Below are positions 33,436 through 41,793 of a DNA stretch of 64,000 nt, piece by piece; within the stretch, counting starts at the first letter, position 1, and each line of letters begins with the position of its first letter. Under the pieces are notes generated by a model. That model did not search any database and had not been told where the DNA came from. It saw only the letters and a program-made list of their open reading frames with translations. Origin of the DNA: an uncultured Collinsella sp. (GTDB lineage: Bacteria; Actinomycetota; Coriobacteriia; Coriobacteriales; Coriobacteriaceae); assembly GCA_934654795.1 (NCBI GenBank), contig CAKUGT010000005.1, positions 1 through 64,000 on the forward strand. Reading direction: 5' to 3'. The position numbers were made by a program, and so were the translations under genes.

Positions 33436-35059
33436 ATTTTGGAAGATATATCTCCTCCATAAGCCAAGGCTTTATGTCTATCTGCTTCTCGATGTTTTGT
33501 CTCAGCTGTGCAGCCTTGCTGAACCATATCTGTTGGGACTGACTGTAAATATGCTGGCGGCAAAAAATGTCCTCGGTATTAGTTCGCGGACACTAGTCTT
33601 ATGTATTATGGCGATTGGCGTGGTCGCCATTGTGAGGTCGGTGTTGACCTATTGGACTTCCCTAATCTATGTCGACCTTCAAGCGCATGCAGGATATCAA
33701 CTTAACGCTGACACACTTGAACATGTCAAGCGCTTGCCCCGGAAGTTTTTCATCGGATTTGATGCTGGCTATTATAATCAACAAATCAATCACGATTCAA
33801 ACGATCTCATAGTATTCGGAATAACATCGGCGTCAAATATTATTGGCGGTGTTGCAACGATAATATGTTCCTTGATTATGTTGATGAATATAAACACTGC
33901 GATGGCGATTGCCTGTTTAGCCTGCATCGTTGCGGGGGCAGTAGTTTATCGATTGTTTAGCGGGCTGCTGTTCAATCGAGGCTTTGAGTTTCAAGAAAAG
34001 ACCGCTACTTTCTTTGGGACTCTTCAGAGTCAACTGGAGAGCGTCTCCTTTCTACGTCGCCATTCGTTATTTGATTTCTATTCTTTGAGGCTGCAGAAGG
34101 CTTTCGATGGTCTTTATCCAGCTATATTGGCTAACCAAAAAGCCGGATCAAGGTTCGAACTTGCGAATCAGTTGATTTTTTCCTTTGCGCAGTTCTGTTT
34201 GCTCGCGATTGGAGGCTGTGAGATTGTCGCAGGCAAAATGCCGGTTGGTTTTCTGCTGACGGCATTGAGCTATTATTCGAGCGCCAATTCTGCTCTGGTG
34301 AACTTGCTTTCTTGGGGCAAAAGCTACCAGGCGAGCAAGGTGAGCGCCCAACGCCTTAAGCGCCTTTGGGCAATGGATGAAGAGGCGAACGGCTCTGTCC
34401 GCATTGGTTCTCCTGTTTCACTTGTGTGCAAGGGCCTGTCGATTTGTCGTCCTGATACCGATCGAATCATAGATTATCCAGAGCTCATCTCGCTTAATCG
34501 AGGAGTCTTATACGGCGTGTCGGGCGCAAACGGAAGCGGGAAAAGCACGCTTCTCGATGGCATAGCTGGTCTATATCCCGATGATTGCGTTGGGACTATT
34601 GCTTATGACGAGGTTGATTTGAGCCAGATTGATTCTATAAATCTACGCTCGCATGTCGTTGGTATTGCCGAGCAAGAACCCGATGTCGTTAACGGAACAC
34701 TCAGAGAGAATCTGACGCTACTCGCGGGCGATAATTGTCCAATTCTTGAAGTCGGGCGACTTGTAGACCAGTTTGGTCTGACCAAACTGGTCTCAACACT
34801 TCCCAATGGTCTTGATGGGGTGCTGGACGAGCAAAACCATAATATATCGGGTGGTGAGAAGCAGAAGATTGCGATTATTCGTGTATTGCTCAAGGACTCG
34901 CCCGTCATGTTATTCGATGAACCGACGTCGGCTCTTGACGGAGCGAGTAGGTCAGCGTTCATTGATATTCTGCAACAGAAGAAAGAAGATCATATAGTGG
35001 TTGTTGTCTCGCATGATCCCGAGTTGCTTGAGGCTTGCGACGAAGTGATTGAACTGTAA
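33428..35059 (+). CDS. ABC exporter with fused membrane and ATPase domains (peptide cluster)
   Basis: This 543-residue half-transporter has six membrane segments (about 10-285) and an ATPase domain with Walker A SGANGSGKST (365-374), signature ISGGEKQK and Walker B VMLFDEPTSALD, followed by the H-loop segment VVSHDPE. There is no N-terminal C39 peptidase domain, so it would export but not cut a leader. ATG 33428 overlaps the maturase end by 8 nt. It is the last gene of the cluster; the spacer after it has no clear terminator. Confidence 0.88.
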   Translation: MFRFWKIYLLHKPRLYVYLLLDVLSQLCSLAEPYLLGLTVNMLAAKNVLGISSRTLVLCIMAIGVVAIVRSVLTYWTSLIYVDLQAHAGYQLNADTLEHVKRLPRKFFIGFDAGYYNQQINHDSNDLIVFGITSASNIIGGVATIICSLIMLMNINTAMAIACLACIVAGAVVYRLFSGLLFNRGFEFQEKTATFFGTLQSQLESVSFLRRHSLFDFYSLRLQKAFDGLYPAILANQKAGSRFELANQLIFSFAQFCLLAIGGCEIVAGKMPVGFLLTALSYYSSANSALVNLLSWGKSYQASKVSAQRLKRLWAMDEEANGSVRIGSPVSLVCKGLSICRPDTDRIIDYPELISLNRGVLYGVSGANGSGKSTLLDGIAGLYPDDCVGTIAYDEVDLSQIDSINLRSHVVGIAEQEPDVVNGTLRENLTLLAGDNCPILEVGRLVDQFGLTKLVSTLPNGLDGVLDEQNHNISGGEKQKIAIIRVLLKDSPVMLFDEPTSALDGASRSAFIDILQQKKEDHIVVVVSHDPELLEACDEVIEL

Positions 35060-35274
35060 AAGCTTGTGCATGGCGCTTCGTTGCGGGACTCATTGCCTGT
35101 GGATAGCGAATTGCAGCTGATGTGGGCATTTATCTCAAACATGTATCAGCTTCTTTTATTGACTAATCCCACAACGGCAAACCCGGTCAAACGAACGCTT
35201 CAGTACTGAGGCGTCTGTCTGTCTGACAAATTGCTATACTTAATAAAGGAAAGCGTGTAGCAAAAGGAGCCAAC
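35060..35274. other. Spacer after the peptide cluster
   Basis: No gene is supported. An extended -10 (TGCTATACT, 35232-35240) lies 35 bp before the RelB-like gene and is its likely promoter; CTGACA at 35223 is too close to serve as its -35. Confidence 0.45.
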
Positions 35275-35634
35275 ATGTCTATGTCGATACTAGACTCACG
35301 GCCGGTTCAGATGAACGTGCGTATAGATCGTCAGCTCAAAGAGGCGGGAGACGCCGTCCTGACTCATATTGGCATGACGCCGTCGCAAGCCGTTCGGGCG
35401 CTTTGGGAGTATCTGGTCGTTAACGGACGAATGCCCTCGAAGGGGGACACAGCGGCTCCGGTTTCTGACGGAGTGGAGCCCCGGCGCATGGAGTCAAGGG
35501 CCGCGCAAGGCAGTCATATCGTTCGCGATTCGTGCCTCAAATACGGCATCCCCATCCCTGACTTCTCGGGAGACTATGACGACCTCTATGCGGAGGCCAT
35601 GGCGGAGCGCTATCCCGAGTGGGTGGAACTATGA
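35275..35634 (+). CDS. RelB/DinJ-like antitoxin
   Basis: This 119-residue protein has the RelB/DinJ ribbon-helix-helix start (QMNVRIDRQLKEAGDAVL, then GMTPSQAVRALWEYLV, about residues 11-50), followed by a polar middle and an acidic end that would bind the toxin. AAAGGAG precedes the ATG. It overlaps the PIN toxin gene by 4 nt (ATGA), as in antitoxin-first operons. RelB-type proteins usually pair with RelE/YafQ, so its PIN partner is less common. The complex probably represses its own promoter. Confidence 0.8.
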   Translation: MSMSILDSRPVQMNVRIDRQLKEAGDAVLTHIGMTPSQAVRALWEYLVVNGRMPSKGDTAAPVSDGVEPRRMESRAAQGSHIVRDSCLKYGIPIPDFSGDYDDLYAEAMAERYPEWVEL

Positions 35635-36152
35635 GTGCGGGCGGAATCCTCAAGTTGCTCATCGATACCAATGTATGGATGGATTATTTTTCTGGCAGGT
35701 CTGACCGTACGGCAAACGTCGTCCATCTGATCGAGATTGCCGACGCCTCGGAGCGGATTGCCCTGTTTGCCTCGTCGCTTTCGGTCAAAGACGTTTCATA
35801 TCTTGTCTCGGCGGCAATCAAGCAGGAGTGTCGAAGAAAGACTGGCTCACTGAGCGATAACGCCATTGCGGCGGCAGACGAAACGGCCTGGGCATGCGTT
35901 CGACAGATGCGCGAGCTGGCCCTCATTGCCCCGGTCGGTGCAGACGAGGTCTTCGACTCCTTTGTGTTCAAGTATCATCACAACGACTTTGAGGACGACC
36001 TGATGCTGGGCGTCGCCAATCGCATTGATGCCGATTACGTCGTGACGGAGGACAAGAACCTCATTAAACATACCAATGGCGTATGCATAGACGTTGATCA
36101 AGCGTTGAGGTTGGTTGGAGAGGTCAACAGCTCATCCGCCCTGCCCATCTAG
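35631..36152 (+). CDS. PIN-domain toxin
   Basis: This 173-residue protein is a PIN ribonuclease: LLIDTNVWMDYF gives the first catalytic aspartate (D12), and the acidic set EDDLMLGVANRIDADYVVTEDKN near 121-143 supplies the others. PIN toxins cut RNA, often tRNA or rRNA. It is longer than most VapC toxins (130-140 residues). I chose ATG 35631, overlapping the antitoxin stop; a GTG 12 nt upstream is possible but unnecessary. GC content is intermediate between the peptide cluster and the housekeeping genes. Confidence 0.82.
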   Translation: MSAGGILKLLIDTNVWMDYFSGRSDRTANVVHLIEIADASERIALFASSLSVKDVSYLVSAAIKQECRRKTGSLSDNAIAAADETAWACVRQMRELALIAPVGADEVFDSFVFKYHHNDFEDDLMLGVANRIDADYVVTEDKNLIKHTNGVCIDVDQALRLVGEVNSSSALPI

Positions 36153-36299
36153 CCTGCTCCATCTTGATAAAGTGACGTTTCCTCGCCGTTAGCCGATGAT
36201 GCGAGGGCGCTCGGCGTTTTCGACTGGTTTATGCACGCAAAGTCTGGGAATATACAAGTCGCATGTCTTACTGTCTAACCGTTGCGCCAAGGAGGCACC

Positions 36300-37757
36300 A
36301 TGGACTACAAGATTACCGGCTACGAGCCCGCCCAGCTGTTCCATTTCTTTGAGGATATCAGCGCGATTCCCCGCGAGTCCGGCAACGAGAAGGGCATCAG
36401 CGATTTCCTGGTCGCGTTTGCCAAGGAGCGCGGCCTCGACGTGTATCAGGACGAGGTCTACAACGTCATCATTCGCAAGCCCGCTTCTGCCGGCGCCGAG
36501 AATGCCCCGGCCGTCATGCTACAGGGCCACATCGACATGGTGTGCGACAAGCTGGGCTCCGTTGAGCACGACTTTACGACCGACGGTATCGACCTGGTCG
36601 TAAAGGACGGCGTCCTCACCGCTAACGGCACTACCCTGGGTGCCGACAACGGTATCGCCGTCGCTCTGATGCTCACTGTTCTCGATGACGATTCGATCGT
36701 TCACCCCGCCCTCGAGTGCGTATTCACCACCGACGAGGAGACTGGCCTGGTCGGCGCCGAGACGCTCGACAAGTCCCAGATTAGCGCCCGCACCATGATC
36801 AACCTCGATTCCGAGGAGGAGGGCGTGGCCACCGTCAGCTGCGCCGGCGGCGTCGTCGTTACCTACACCTGCCCCATCGTGCGCGAGCACAAGACCGGTA
36901 GCACCCTCACGCTCGACATCTCCGGCCTGCTGGGCGGTCACTCCGGCAGCGATATCCATCTGGAGCGCGGCAACGGCAACCTCATCATGGCTCGCATCAT
37001 CGACCGTCTGATGGTCGCCGGCGAGCCTGCCATCGTCAGCTTTAACGGTGGCACCAAGGACAACGCCATCAACCGCGAGTGCAAAGCCGAGCTGATTTAC
37101 GCCGACCATGCTGCCGCCGAGGCGGCGGCCGAGATCGCCCGTGGCATCATCGCCGACGTCGCCGCCGAGCTCGAGGTCTTCGACCCCGGCTTTACCTGCA
37201 CCGTCGAGATTGCCGACAATGCAGAGGTCGAGGCCATGGACGAGAAGTCCGCGCTCGCCCTCATCCGCGCCCTGCGCCTTGCCCCCAACGGCGTGATTCG
37301 CCGCAACGTCGCCATCGACGGCTCCGTCGAGGTTTCCTCCAACATCGGTGTGGTTGCCACCTCTGACGATGAGGTCAAGATCATGCTGTCCCCGCGCTCC
37401 TCGATCACCTCGCTGCAGAACGAGTTCAAGGATCGCCTCCAGACGCTGGCCGATGTCTTGGGCTTCGACGCCAAGTTCGAGTTCGAGTATCCCGGCTGGA
37501 GCTATGCCGAGCATTCGCCGGTCCGCGACGTCTTTGTCGAGAGCTATCGCGAGCTCTTTGGCTCCGAGCTGCGCATCGAGTCCATTCACGCCGGCCTTGA
37601 GTGCGGCCTGTTTGCCGAGGCCCTGCACGGCCTGGACGCCATCGCCGTGGGCCCGACGCTCTCCGATGTCCACACCCCGGACGAGAGCATGGAGCTCGCT
37701 TCTGCTGAGCGCTTCTACGAGCTGCTCATCGACGTGCTCAAGCGCCTCGCTGCGTAA
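36300..37757 (+). CDS. pepD: Aminoacyl-histidine dipeptidase (Xaa-His, M20 family)
   Basis: This 485-residue metallopeptidase splits Xaa-His and related dipeptides in the cytoplasm. It has the zinc motifs QGHIDMVCD and GADNGIAVA, the general-base pair DEETG and DSEEEG, and a C-terminal HAGLECGLF. Length and domain order match PepD. AAGGAGG lies 5 nt before the ATG. Its GC-rich codon use matches the core genome, unlike the accessory genes on both sides. A strong terminator follows. Confidence 0.95.
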   Translation: MDYKITGYEPAQLFHFFEDISAIPRESGNEKGISDFLVAFAKERGLDVYQDEVYNVIIRKPASAGAENAPAVMLQGHIDMVCDKLGSVEHDFTTDGIDLVVKDGVLTANGTTLGADNGIAVALMLTVLDDDSIVHPALECVFTTDEETGLVGAETLDKSQISARTMINLDSEEEGVATVSCAGGVVVTYTCPIVREHKTGSTLTLDISGLLGGHSGSDIHLERGNGNLIMARIIDRLMVAGEPAIVSFNGGTKDNAINRECKAELIYADHAAAEAAAEIARGIIADVAAELEVFDPGFTCTVEIADNAEVEAMDEKSALALIRALRLAPNGVIRRNVAIDGSVEVSSNIGVVATSDDEVKIMLSPRSSITSLQNEFKDRLQTLADVLGFDAKFEFEYPGWSYAEHSPVRDVFVESYRELFGSELRIESIHAGLECGLFAEALHGLDAIAVGPTLSDVHTPDESMELASAERFYELLIDVLKRLAA

Positions 37758-37812
37758 AGGTTGCGCTGACGGCAGTCCGAGCAACGTGCTAGCGGATTGC
37801 AAATGACATTAC

Positions 37813-37857
37813 GAGAGGGGGCACCCAGTCTTTTGCGACGGGTGCCCCCTCTCTTTT
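37813..37857 (+). terminator. Terminator of pepD
   Basis: Perfect 14-bp arms (GAGAGGGGGCACCC and its complement) are followed by TTTTG. On the minus strand, where hipA ends, no T tract follows. Confidence 0.88.
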
Positions 37858-37884
37858 GTTTGTTAATTGCGAAATTGCGGGCGT

Positions 37885-39189
37885 CTAGTCCATATCTGCC
37901 CTGATGAGGTCGAGGGTGCGCTGGCAGTTTTCGCGGACGGGGCCGAGCATATGCTCGCGCAGGTCCGCCATGCCGGGCAGGTCGGCGTATTCGTCCATGA
38001 CCTCTTCCATGCAAATGGGTACCTCGTAGGCGAGGTCCATCATGGTCGCAAAGCAAAACTTCTCGGTCAGCCCGGCATCGGTGAGCGCCGCCTCTAGGGC
38101 GGGGTCGCCCATACCGTGGTATCGGCGGATAGCACCTGGACCGATGCGCCCAACGCGGTTCTCGCCGCCAACGCTCATGGCAAGGCGCGCTTTTCGCCGC
38201 ATGCGTTCGTATGCCAAACCCGACGCGACATCGTACATTCGAGCCATCATGGCTGCGCCGTCGTTTCCAAGGAGCAGGGAATAGTTTTTCGCATGCGCAT
38301 CTGGTGCGCCGATAATGGCGTTGAAGAACAGTATCTGCGTAAACAGATACAGGTTAAGTTGATGGTGACTCGTGTTTACGAGGAGCTCTTGAATGTCGCG
38401 TGTGGTCGGGCCGCCGTCTGCCGTGTACTTTTGGGCGGGCATCACCCCAAGTGCCTGACAGAGGTCTTCTTGATGTAGGCGCCTGATCGTTCCGTCTTCG
38501 ACTTTCACGCGGTCATAGCGCTCAACAATGAGGGCAGGTTCGTCCTCAAACATACGATATTCGACGTTTGCCGTTGCGATACCGGCGCGCTGGGCGCTTT
38601 TCATGCAGACAAACTCATTGAGAGCCTCAAGTTTAAATCCGATAACGCCATTTTTGAAAATGTGCGTCGTGGGCGAGGAGCCCATGCATTCGCACCAGCG
38701 GCCGTTTATGAACGCGAGCGCGAACTTGCCCTGGTTGCCTCCAAGTGACCAACTTTCATCTAGACCCATCCATGATGCATCGCGGTCATCTCTGATCGAC
38801 TTGAGGCGTAGGGCAATCTCGTGGTCGTCTATAGGACGGTATTCGCCGGTGCGATGCAGGACGGAAGCGATATCTTCTTCGGCGCAAAATTGCACTCCGC
38901 CCGGACAGTCGAGTCCAATATGGCTGAGCAGCGCAACAGGATTGTTGGGTCTAACGTCGAATTCGGCGGCAATCGCTTTTCGTTGGTCCTCGCTGTCGGG
39001 TAGAAGGCCAAACAGGTACGGATTCATGACCTGTTGTCCGTATGTACGATTCGATACGGGTATGTTGGTCGATAGGGCTGGCCCGTCATAGTCATGATCG
39101 TAGGTAAAGCTGATAAGACCGTTCTCATCTTGCATGAGCGTTCCCGCAGGTACGTCGCAAATAATGGTCCGAAGTGATGTTCTGGCCAT
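37885..39189 (-). CDS. hipA: HipA-type serine/threonine kinase toxin
   Basis: This 434-residue protein has the HipA fold: an N-terminal domain with the PYLFGLLPDSEDQR-like motif (57-70), the ATP loop SLGGNQGKF (148-156), the catalytic segment GAPDAHAKNYSLL with D297 and N302, and YDVASG with D320. HipA kinases phosphorylate aminoacyl-tRNA synthetases (GltX in E. coli) and cause growth arrest. It follows hipB by only 3 nt on the minus strand. All catalytic residues seen are intact, so it is probably functional. Confidence 0.9.
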   Translation of the reverse strand: MARTSLRTIICDVPAGTLMQDENGLISFTYDHDYDGPALSTNIPVSNRTYGQQVMNPYLFGLLPDSEDQRKAIAAEFDVRPNNPVALLSHIGLDCPGGVQFCAEEDIASVLHRTGEYRPIDDHEIALRLKSIRDDRDASWMGLDESWSLGGNQGKFALAFINGRWCECMGSSPTTHIFKNGVIGFKLEALNEFVCMKSAQRAGIATANVEYRMFEDEPALIVERYDRVKVEDGTIRRLHQEDLCQALGVMPAQKYTADGGPTTRDIQELLVNTSHHQLNLYLFTQILFFNAIIGAPDAHAKNYSLLLGNDGAAMMARMYDVASGLAYERMRRKARLAMSVGGENRVGRIGPGAIRRYHGMGDPALEAALTDAGLTEKFCFATMMDLAYEVPICMEEVMDEYADLPGMADLREHMLGPVRENCQRTLDLIRADMD

Positions 39190-39192
39190 TGG

Positions 39193-39663
39193 CTATTTCC
39201 CTTCGGGCTTGGTTTGGTTAGATGCGTTTGCGGCAATCGAGACTCCGAGATTAGACTTGGCGAAATCTGCGAAGACCTCATCGTAGAGTGTGGATGTAAA
39301 GGGGGCATCTGCAAGAGCCGGAATGGCGGTACTACGACGGTTGCGATGATGAGGACGTTGAGTGTGATGGCGCCTGGGGATGCTGCGAGACAGCGGATTG
39401 GCATGCGGGGCGTCGACTGGTCGCTCGTTTTTCGCTTCGCCGATATCCCCTTGAGCGGCGAGCGCCAGTCCAAGAGCATTGAAAATCGTCAACAGCTTGT
39501 CGAGTCGAATACCTGTGGCATCTCCTAGCTCGAGCGATGCGAGCAGACGCTCCGAAACGCCGGCTTTTTTAGCAAGGACGGCACGGGTGATTCCTTGCGC
39601 CTCGCGCGCCTGGCGCACGTAGACGCCAGCTTGGCGCGGTGTGGTGATGGGAAGGGTATCCAT
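39193..39663 (-). CDS. hipB: HipB-type antitoxin (HTH) with long C-terminal tail
   Basis: This 156-residue protein has an XRE helix-turn-helix in residues 8-70 (YVRQAREAQGITRAVLAKKA, then GVSERLLASLELG), as in HipB. The tail beyond residue 85 is Arg/His-rich, and the whole is longer than the usual 70-110 residues. I chose the ATG at 39663 with GGAG about 7 nt upstream; earlier in-frame starts would run into the operator palindromes. It neutralises HipA and would bind the three TGCA-N6-TGCA sites directly upstream. Confidence 0.82.
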   Translation of the reverse strand: MDTLPITTPRQAGVYVRQAREAQGITRAVLAKKAGVSERLLASLELGDATGIRLDKLLTIFNALGLALAAQGDIGEAKNERPVDAPHANPLSRSIPRRHHTQRPHHRNRRSTAIPALADAPFTSTLYDEVFADFAKSNLGVSIAANASNQTKPEGK

Positions 39664-39678
39664 GACGATCTCCAAACA

Positions 39679-39746
39679 TGCAGACTTCTGCATATTAGTA
39701 TGACATGCAAAAGTCTGCACGAAAAGGTCTCATGCAAAACTCTGCA
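39679..39746 (-). promoter_or_regulatory. Triple phased operator upstream of hipBA
   Basis: Three TGCA-N6-TGCA palindromes start at 39679, 39706 and 39733, exactly 27 bp apart. Minus-strand forms are TGCAGAGTTTTGCA, TGCAGACTTTTGCA and TGCAGAAGTCTGCA. They lie 16-83 bp upstream of the hipB start. The regular spacing fits cooperative binding of three HipB dimers or HipAB complexes. Confidence 0.75.
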
Positions 39747-39793
39747 TGAGGCCTTTCTATTGGCATTGAGTTTTGAGCGATTGAGTTTGGGCG

Positions 39794-40378
39794 CTACAGC
39801 ATCAAAATCCCCAGGTGCTCCAGCAGGATCTTGAGGCCGATGAGGATGAGCACGACGCCGCCCACGATGGTGGCGGGTTTTTCGTAACGTGCGCCAAAGG
39901 TGCGGCCGATCGCTACGCCGGCGACGGAGAAGATAAACGTTGTGACGCCGATGAGCGACACGGCAGGCACGATGTCGACCGAGAGCGCGGCAAACGAGAT
40001 GCCCACGGCCAGGGCGTCGATTGAGGTAGCAATGGCCAGAATCAAGTATTCACCCAGGTCAATCTTCTCGGCATCCTTGCCGTCGCCTTCATCCTCGTTC
40101 TCGTTCTCGGTAAAGGCCTCCCACAGCATTTTGCCGCCGATAAAGGCGAGCAGGATAAAGGCGATCCAGTGGTCGATGGGACCGATAATTCCTAGGAATT
40201 GGCTACCGAGCGCCCAACCGATCACGGGCATGCCGGCCTGGAAGCCGCCAAAGAACAGGCCGAGCACTACGGCGACCTTCAGGTTGATCTTCTTCATGCC
40301 AAGGCCTTTACAGATGGATACGGCAAAGGCGTCCATCGAAAGGCCGATGGCGAGCAATGCGAGCTCGGCGAGTCCCAT
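39794..40378 (-). CDS. mntP: Manganese efflux pump MntP
   Basis: This 194-residue membrane protein has six hydrophobic segments in two repeats: GLSMDAFAVSICKGL near residue 14 and AIATSIDALAVGISFA near 122, each with the conserved Asp-Ala motif of MntP. An acidic loop (ENENEDEGDGKDAE) separates them. It exports Mn2+. I chose the ATG at 40378 with GAGGGAG about 10 nt upstream; a longer frame would read through the riboswitch. The Mn2+ riboswitch upstream supports the function. Confidence 0.92.
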   Translation of the reverse strand: MGLAELALLAIGLSMDAFAVSICKGLGMKKINLKVAVVLGLFFGGFQAGMPVIGWALGSQFLGIIGPIDHWIAFILLAFIGGKMLWEAFTENENEDEGDGKDAEKIDLGEYLILAIATSIDALAVGISFAALSVDIVPAVSLIGVTTFIFSVAGVAIGRTFGARYEKPATIVGGVVLILIGLKILLEHLGILML

Positions 40379-40431
40379 AGTCTGGCTCCCTCTCTGCGGG
40401 CGAACCCGCGTGTACCTCTTGGAGGAGCAAC

Positions 40432-40570
40432 AAAAAAGACCCGTGGCGTACGCGTTGCGCGCACAGCCACGAGTCTCGTTCATTAAGGCAAGCCAGGCCG
40501 CATCGGCCAGTGTGTTGACTTGCCGCGCCACCGGAGGCGAACCCGATCACGCGACTACTCCCTCATTTAT
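40432..40570 (-). ncRNA. yybP-ykoY manganese riboswitch with terminator
   Basis: On the minus strand the conserved parts appear in order: AGGGAGTAG near 40566, AAGTCAACA near 40520, paired GGCC/GGCC around the second helix, and AACGAGACT near 40478. An expression platform follows: GACTCGTGGC pairs with GCCACGGGTC and ends in TTTTTTG at 40432-40438. In this class Mn2+ binding opens the terminator so that mntP is expressed. The call rests on motif match and on the downstream gene. Confidence 0.85.
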
Positions 40571-40725
40571 GCGAATCCCGATGCTACCACATAAGCAGCT
40601 CATTTGGATTGGGGCTCTCAGCTGTGTTCGCTCATTCTGTAAGCATCGGATTTTGCGGGCGTCACAGGGGCAAACCGTGAGAAACTTATTGACGTTTATG
40701 GAGCGTATACGATGGGAGCGATGCC

Positions 40726-41793
40726 TTGGATAAGAACGAGCTGCAAAAGCGTATGGAACAGGCTATTCGCCTGACTGCCCCCGGTCAGCCGATTCGCACC
40801 GCCCTCGACATGATCATTGCCGGTCACCTGGGCGCCCTTATCTGCGTCGGCGACACCGAAAACGTGCTTGCTGCCGGTAACGACGGCTTCCCGCTCAACA
40901 TTTCGTTCACCTCGAACCGCCTGTTCGAGCTTTCCAAGATGGACGGCGCTATCGTCATCGATGGCGACCTTACCCAGATTCTGCGCGCCAACTTCCACCT
41001 CAACCCCGATCCCTCGCTCGCTACGAGCGAGACGGGTATGCGTCACCGCACCGCCGCTCGCATGTCGGTGCTCACCGACGCCATCGTGATCTCGGTCTCG
41101 GCCCGCCGTGCCGTCGTCAACGTGTACGTCCACGGCAAGAGCTACGAGATTCAGCCCGTCACCACCATCATGAGCTCGGTCAACCAGCTCGTCGCTACGC
41201 TTCAGACCACCCGCCAGTCGCTCGATCGCTCCCTGTTGCGCCTGACGGCCCTCGAGCTCGACGACTATGTCACCCTTGCCGACATCACCGGCATCTTCTC
41301 GAGCTTCGAGATCATGCAGCAGGCAAAGACCGAGCTTAAGGATTGCATCGTCAAGCTGGGTAACCAGGGCAAGCTCGTGCAGATGCAGCTCGAGCAGCTC
41401 GCAGGCTCCAGCATGGATACCGAATACGACCTGATGATTCGCGACTATGCGAGCGACTCCTCCGAGACCAACGCCGAGAAGATCCGCGCCGAGCTCAGCC
41501 GCATGACACCCAAGGACCTGTCCGACCCGCAGCACGTGGCGGCGGTTCTGGGCTACGACGATCTGGACGAGGATTCCGTCATGACGCCGCTGGGCCTGCG
41601 CACACTTTCGCGCGTGTCTGTCGTTCGCGACGGCGTGGCCGAGAAGATCGTCGACGAGTACGGCTCGCTCCAGGAGCTCATGGACGACATCAGCGAGGAC
41701 CCGGAGCGCCTAGGCGACTTTGGCGTCAACAACCCTGCCATTCTTGCGGACTCGCTGTACCGCATGAAGGGCACCAAACAGGGGAACGCATAA
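40726..41793 (+). CDS. disA: DNA integrity scanning diadenylate cyclase DisA
   Basis: This 355-residue protein makes cyclic di-AMP while scanning DNA. The N-terminal DAC domain has DGA (73-75) in KMDGAIVIDG and RHR (106-108) in GMRHRTAA. A helical linker and a C-terminal helix-hairpin-helix domain follow. The start is TTG 40726 with GGGAG about 9 nt upstream; no ATG in frame is nearer. It opens the ispD-ispF-cysS gene block, as in many Gram-positive genomes. radA is not adjacent. Confidence 0.94.
   Translation: MDKNELQKRMEQAIRLTAPGQPIRTALDMIIAGHLGALICVGDTENVLAAGNDGFPLNISFTSNRLFELSKMDGAIVIDGDLTQILRANFHLNPDPSLATSETGMRHRTAARMSVLTDAIVISVSARRAVVNVYVHGKSYEIQPVTTIMSSVNQLVATLQTTRQSLDRSLLRLTALELDDYVTLADITGIFSSFEIMQQAKTELKDCIVKLGNQGKLVQMQLEQLAGSSMDTEYDLMIRDYASDSSETNAEKIRAELSRMTPKDLSDPQHVAAVLGYDDLDEDSVMTPLGLRTLSRVSVVRDGVAEKIVDEYGSLQELMDDISEDPERLGDFGVNNPAILADSLYRMKGTKQGNA

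Noticed and set aside
35070..35120. Sixteen-codon frame with three cysteines after the peptide cluster
   Set aside because: No ribosome binding site and no promoter; too short to separate from chance, unlike the precursor at 29615.
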